A stretch of DNA of 6,135 nt from Myxococcales bacterium (GTDB lineage Bacteria > Myxococcota > Polyangia > Fen-1088). Both the position numbers and the translations under genes were made by a program. Where the stretch lies: positions 1-6,135 of the forward strand of contig PMJE01000088.1 in NCBI GenBank assembly GCA_003157315.1, written 5' to 3'. Shown one piece after another: positions 4,684-6,135 of this stretch (its first letter is position 1; each line of letters starts with the position of its first letter). Under the pieces are notes generated by a model. The model saw only the letters and a program-made list of their open reading frames with translations, was not told the origin of the DNA and made no database searches.

Positions 4684-6135
4684 TCACATGCCCCAAGCCG
4701 ACTGTATTAGGGCAAGTCCGGACGCATTGTTCACGGTGAGCGAGAGATTCGAGCCCGTGCCTTTCAAAGTGGTGATGCTGTACCAGTCTCCGTTGCGCAA
4801 GCCAGGCCAATAGCAGCTCCCCATTCCAGAAGCCCGGATCTGGCTGGTGACGGCATTCATGTAGGCGACGAAGGCGTTGCTGCCGACGGCTCCGCTGTAG
4901 TCGGTCCCATTGGTCATGGGCGCGCCGTACTCCGAAACCACGGTCCGATTGGCATAGGGGCCGACAGCATTCTTGAGTTTGGTGGTCCAGTTGGCCTCGT
5001 TCGTGTCGGTGCTGCCGATAGCGTAGATGTGAACGTTTAGTATACAACCGGCCAAGCGAGAATCGGCGCCCTGTTGATTAACGTCGGTGTCATTGTAGTT
5101 GCCGGCCACGAGAATTCGATTCGCGGGAACGCTCGGGTATTTGCCCATCCATTGAACGACCAAGCTAATGAAGGTTGTCGGACTGTATCCTGAGGGTTCG
5201 TTGATGACGTCGAAGTACACTAAGTTGTTGGTTCCGTATGCATCAACAACGGTTTGCCACATGGCATAGAATGCGTTCATGTCGGGCACTGTCCCGACCC
5301 CTGGCTTGTACCAGTAGGCGACTATCACCTTCATGGTCTTACCTATGGCTGCATCGAAGATGCCCTTGTAGGCGGCCCACCAGGAAGCATTGCTGACGGT
5401 TGGCTCGTTGATGGGAATTCGTATGGAGTTGGCGCTGAGCGCTGTCTGAAACCCAGACAGAATCGCATTGGCCTTGGCTAGAACCGTGGCGTAGCTATCC
5501 GAGGAGGACAGCCCAGAGGGCTGAAGCACCCCGGCTTGAAAGTTGTCGCCCGGGTCAGCCCAGTTGACGCAATGGAAGCTCGCGGCGTCCCCCACTGCGC
5601 CGGTCGCGCCACCGGCTGTGGTACCGCCAGAAGCGCCACCCGTGCCGGCGGTTCCACCCGTGGCGCTGGTTCCACCCGTGGGCCTTGATCCGCCGGTGTT
5701 CCCGCCGGTAGCGGTATTTCCGCCGGTTCTTCCGCCCGCAACCGTGGCGCCCCCTGGAGTTCCCCCGCTGGCCGTGGTGCCGCCCGCGGCTGTGATTCCT
5801 CCGGACGTCGCGATCCCACCCGCTGCTGTGGTTCCCCCGGAGGCTCTGTTGCCGCCGGTTGCGGTGAAGCCACCTGCGCCTGTAGATCCGCCGGCGGTGG
5901 TAGAGCCGCCGTTGCTCGCTTGGCCGCCTGAGCCAGTGGTGCCACCGGCGGTGGTAGAGCCGCCGGAAGGTTGGTTGCTTCCTTCCGTAGCGATCGTTCC
6001 TCCTGTGGTCCCGCCGGTGGCGGCCACCCCGCCCGCGCTGGTAGCGCCGCCACTTGCTGGCACTACACCGCCGCCCGCGTTGCCGCCGCTGTGCACAGTT
6101 CCCGGGGTGCTGTTTCCAGAGCATGCTCCCAGCGC
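4684..6135 (-). CDS. Lipoprotein glycoside hydrolase family 5 (cellulase-like), 5' end outside window
   Basis: The visible part is 483 residues. It opens with A-L-G-A-C-S-G-N, a good lipobox with the lipidated Cys at visible residue 5 (6123-6121), so the true start is a short way beyond the window; the in-frame GTG at 6096 lies after the lipobox and is not the start. A Gly-Gly/Thr/Ala-rich linker spans about residues 10-182. The catalytic domain (about 185-483) shows GH5 signatures: IRIPIN (Arg239), VYFDVINEP with the acid/base Glu313 (5199-5197), VHIYA (His369, Tyr371), VVSEYG with the nucleophile Glu402 (4932-4930), and a late Trp443 in CYWPG. Such enzymes cut beta-1,4-glucans or related polysaccharides with retention; the exact substrate cannot be told from sequence. 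No carbohydrate-binding module is seen, and the chain ends soon after the barrel. It probably sits on the cell surface, the linker holding the enzyme away from the membrane. Confidence 0.9.
   Translation of the reverse strand, partial: ALGACSGNSTPGTVHSGGNAGGGVVPASGGATSAGGVAATGGTTGGTIATEGSNQPSGGSTTAGGTTGSGGQASNGGSTTAGGSTGAGGFTATGGNRASGGTTAAGGIATSGGITAAGGTTASGGTPGGATVAGGRTGGNTATGGNTGGSRPTGGTSATGGTAGTGGASGGTTAGGATGAVGDAASFHCVNWADPGDNFQAGVLQPSGLSSSDSYATVLAKANAILSGFQTALSANSIRIPINEPTVSNASWWAAYKGIFDAAIGKTMKVIVAYWYKPGVGTVPDMNAFYAMWQTVVDAYGTNNLVYFDVINEPSGYSPTTFISLVVQWMGKYPSVPANRILVAGNYNDTDVNQQGADSRLAGCILNVHIYAIGSTDTNEANWTTKLKNAVGPYANRTVVSEYGAPMTNGTDYSGAVGSNAFVAYMNAVTSQIRASGMGSCYWPGLRNGDWYSITTLKGTGSNLSLTVNNASGLALIQSAWGM
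5761..5964 (-). repeat. Gly-Gly hexapeptide (18-bp) tandem repeat in the GH5 linker
   Basis: Twelve Gly-Gly pairs follow one another at exactly six-residue spacing (GGSTTA, GGTTGS, GGQASN, GGSTTA, GGSTGA and so on). On either side (about 5600-6090) the same motif continues with mixed 4-, 5- and 6-residue spacing. The DNA shows the same 18-base rhythm with varied codons, so it is an aged repeat. Like other Thr/Ser/Gly linkers it is probably flexible, extended and perhaps glycosylated; that role is inference. Confidence 0.85.

Noticed and set aside
6094..6096. GTG as the start codon of the GH5 gene
   Set aside because: The frame stays open upstream and includes a good lipobox (L-G-A-C) at about 6132-6121, so the start must be outside the window.
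5478..6124. Two long open frames overlapping the GH5 linker in the other minus-strand frames
   Set aside because: The 18-bp repeat of GGC/ACC-type codons leaves all frames free of stops. The proteins are Arg- or Pro-rich low-complexity products and end where the catalytic domain begins.
1..6135. CRISPR array, tRNA, rRNA or insertion sequence
   Set aside because: No repeat-spacer pattern, cloverleaf, rRNA motif or transposase was seen. The only DNA repeats are the 78-bp pair and the coding linker.

Overview
The window looks like a piece of a myxobacterial (Myxococcota, delta-proteobacterial type) chromosome. Three things suggest this. The DNA is GC-rich with GC-ending codons. A secreted lipoprotein enzyme carries a long Gly-Gly/Thr linker of the kind common in Polyangia-type myxobacteria. 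The large neighbouring lipoprotein is built from tandem choice-of-anchor-D/ASH-type Ig-like modules, which are abundant in these bacteria. The assignment to phylum is inference from style; no marker gene is present.

Layout: three genes, all on the minus strand, so transcription runs from high to low coordinates. (1) 6135-4684 is a lipoprotein glycoside hydrolase of family 5 (cellulase-like), cut at its 5' end by the window edge just upstream of its lipobox. (2) 4219-3470 is a complete 249-residue LuxR-type regulator with a degenerate receiver-like N-terminal half. (3) 3059-1 is the first 1019 codons of a very large lipoprotein made of at least nine Ig-like modules, running off the window with no stop. 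The plus strand has several long open frames, but they are antisense shadows of these GC-rich genes.

The two intergenic stretches (3060-3469 and 4220-4683) carry no gene, but they are the most interesting part. Each contains one copy of an imperfect 78-bp direct repeat (3379-3456 and 4317-4394). Its core is 80% identical without gaps, and each copy lies in the 5' region of a minus-strand gene. Both copies can form the same small hairpins on the minus-strand RNA, with a few compensatory changes, so a cis-regulatory RNA or a shared operator is plausible. A perfect TGTGA-N6-TCACA palindrome (3285-3300), the classic CRP-type half-site arrangement, lies upstream of the large lipoprotein gene.

How the genes may work together is inference. 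Two surface lipoproteins, one a glucan-degrading enzyme and one a long stalk- or adhesin-like Ig-repeat protein, flank a transcription regulator. The shared leader element ties the regulator and the Ig-repeat gene to a possible common control. Whether the cellulase gene has the same element cannot be seen, because its upstream region is outside the window.
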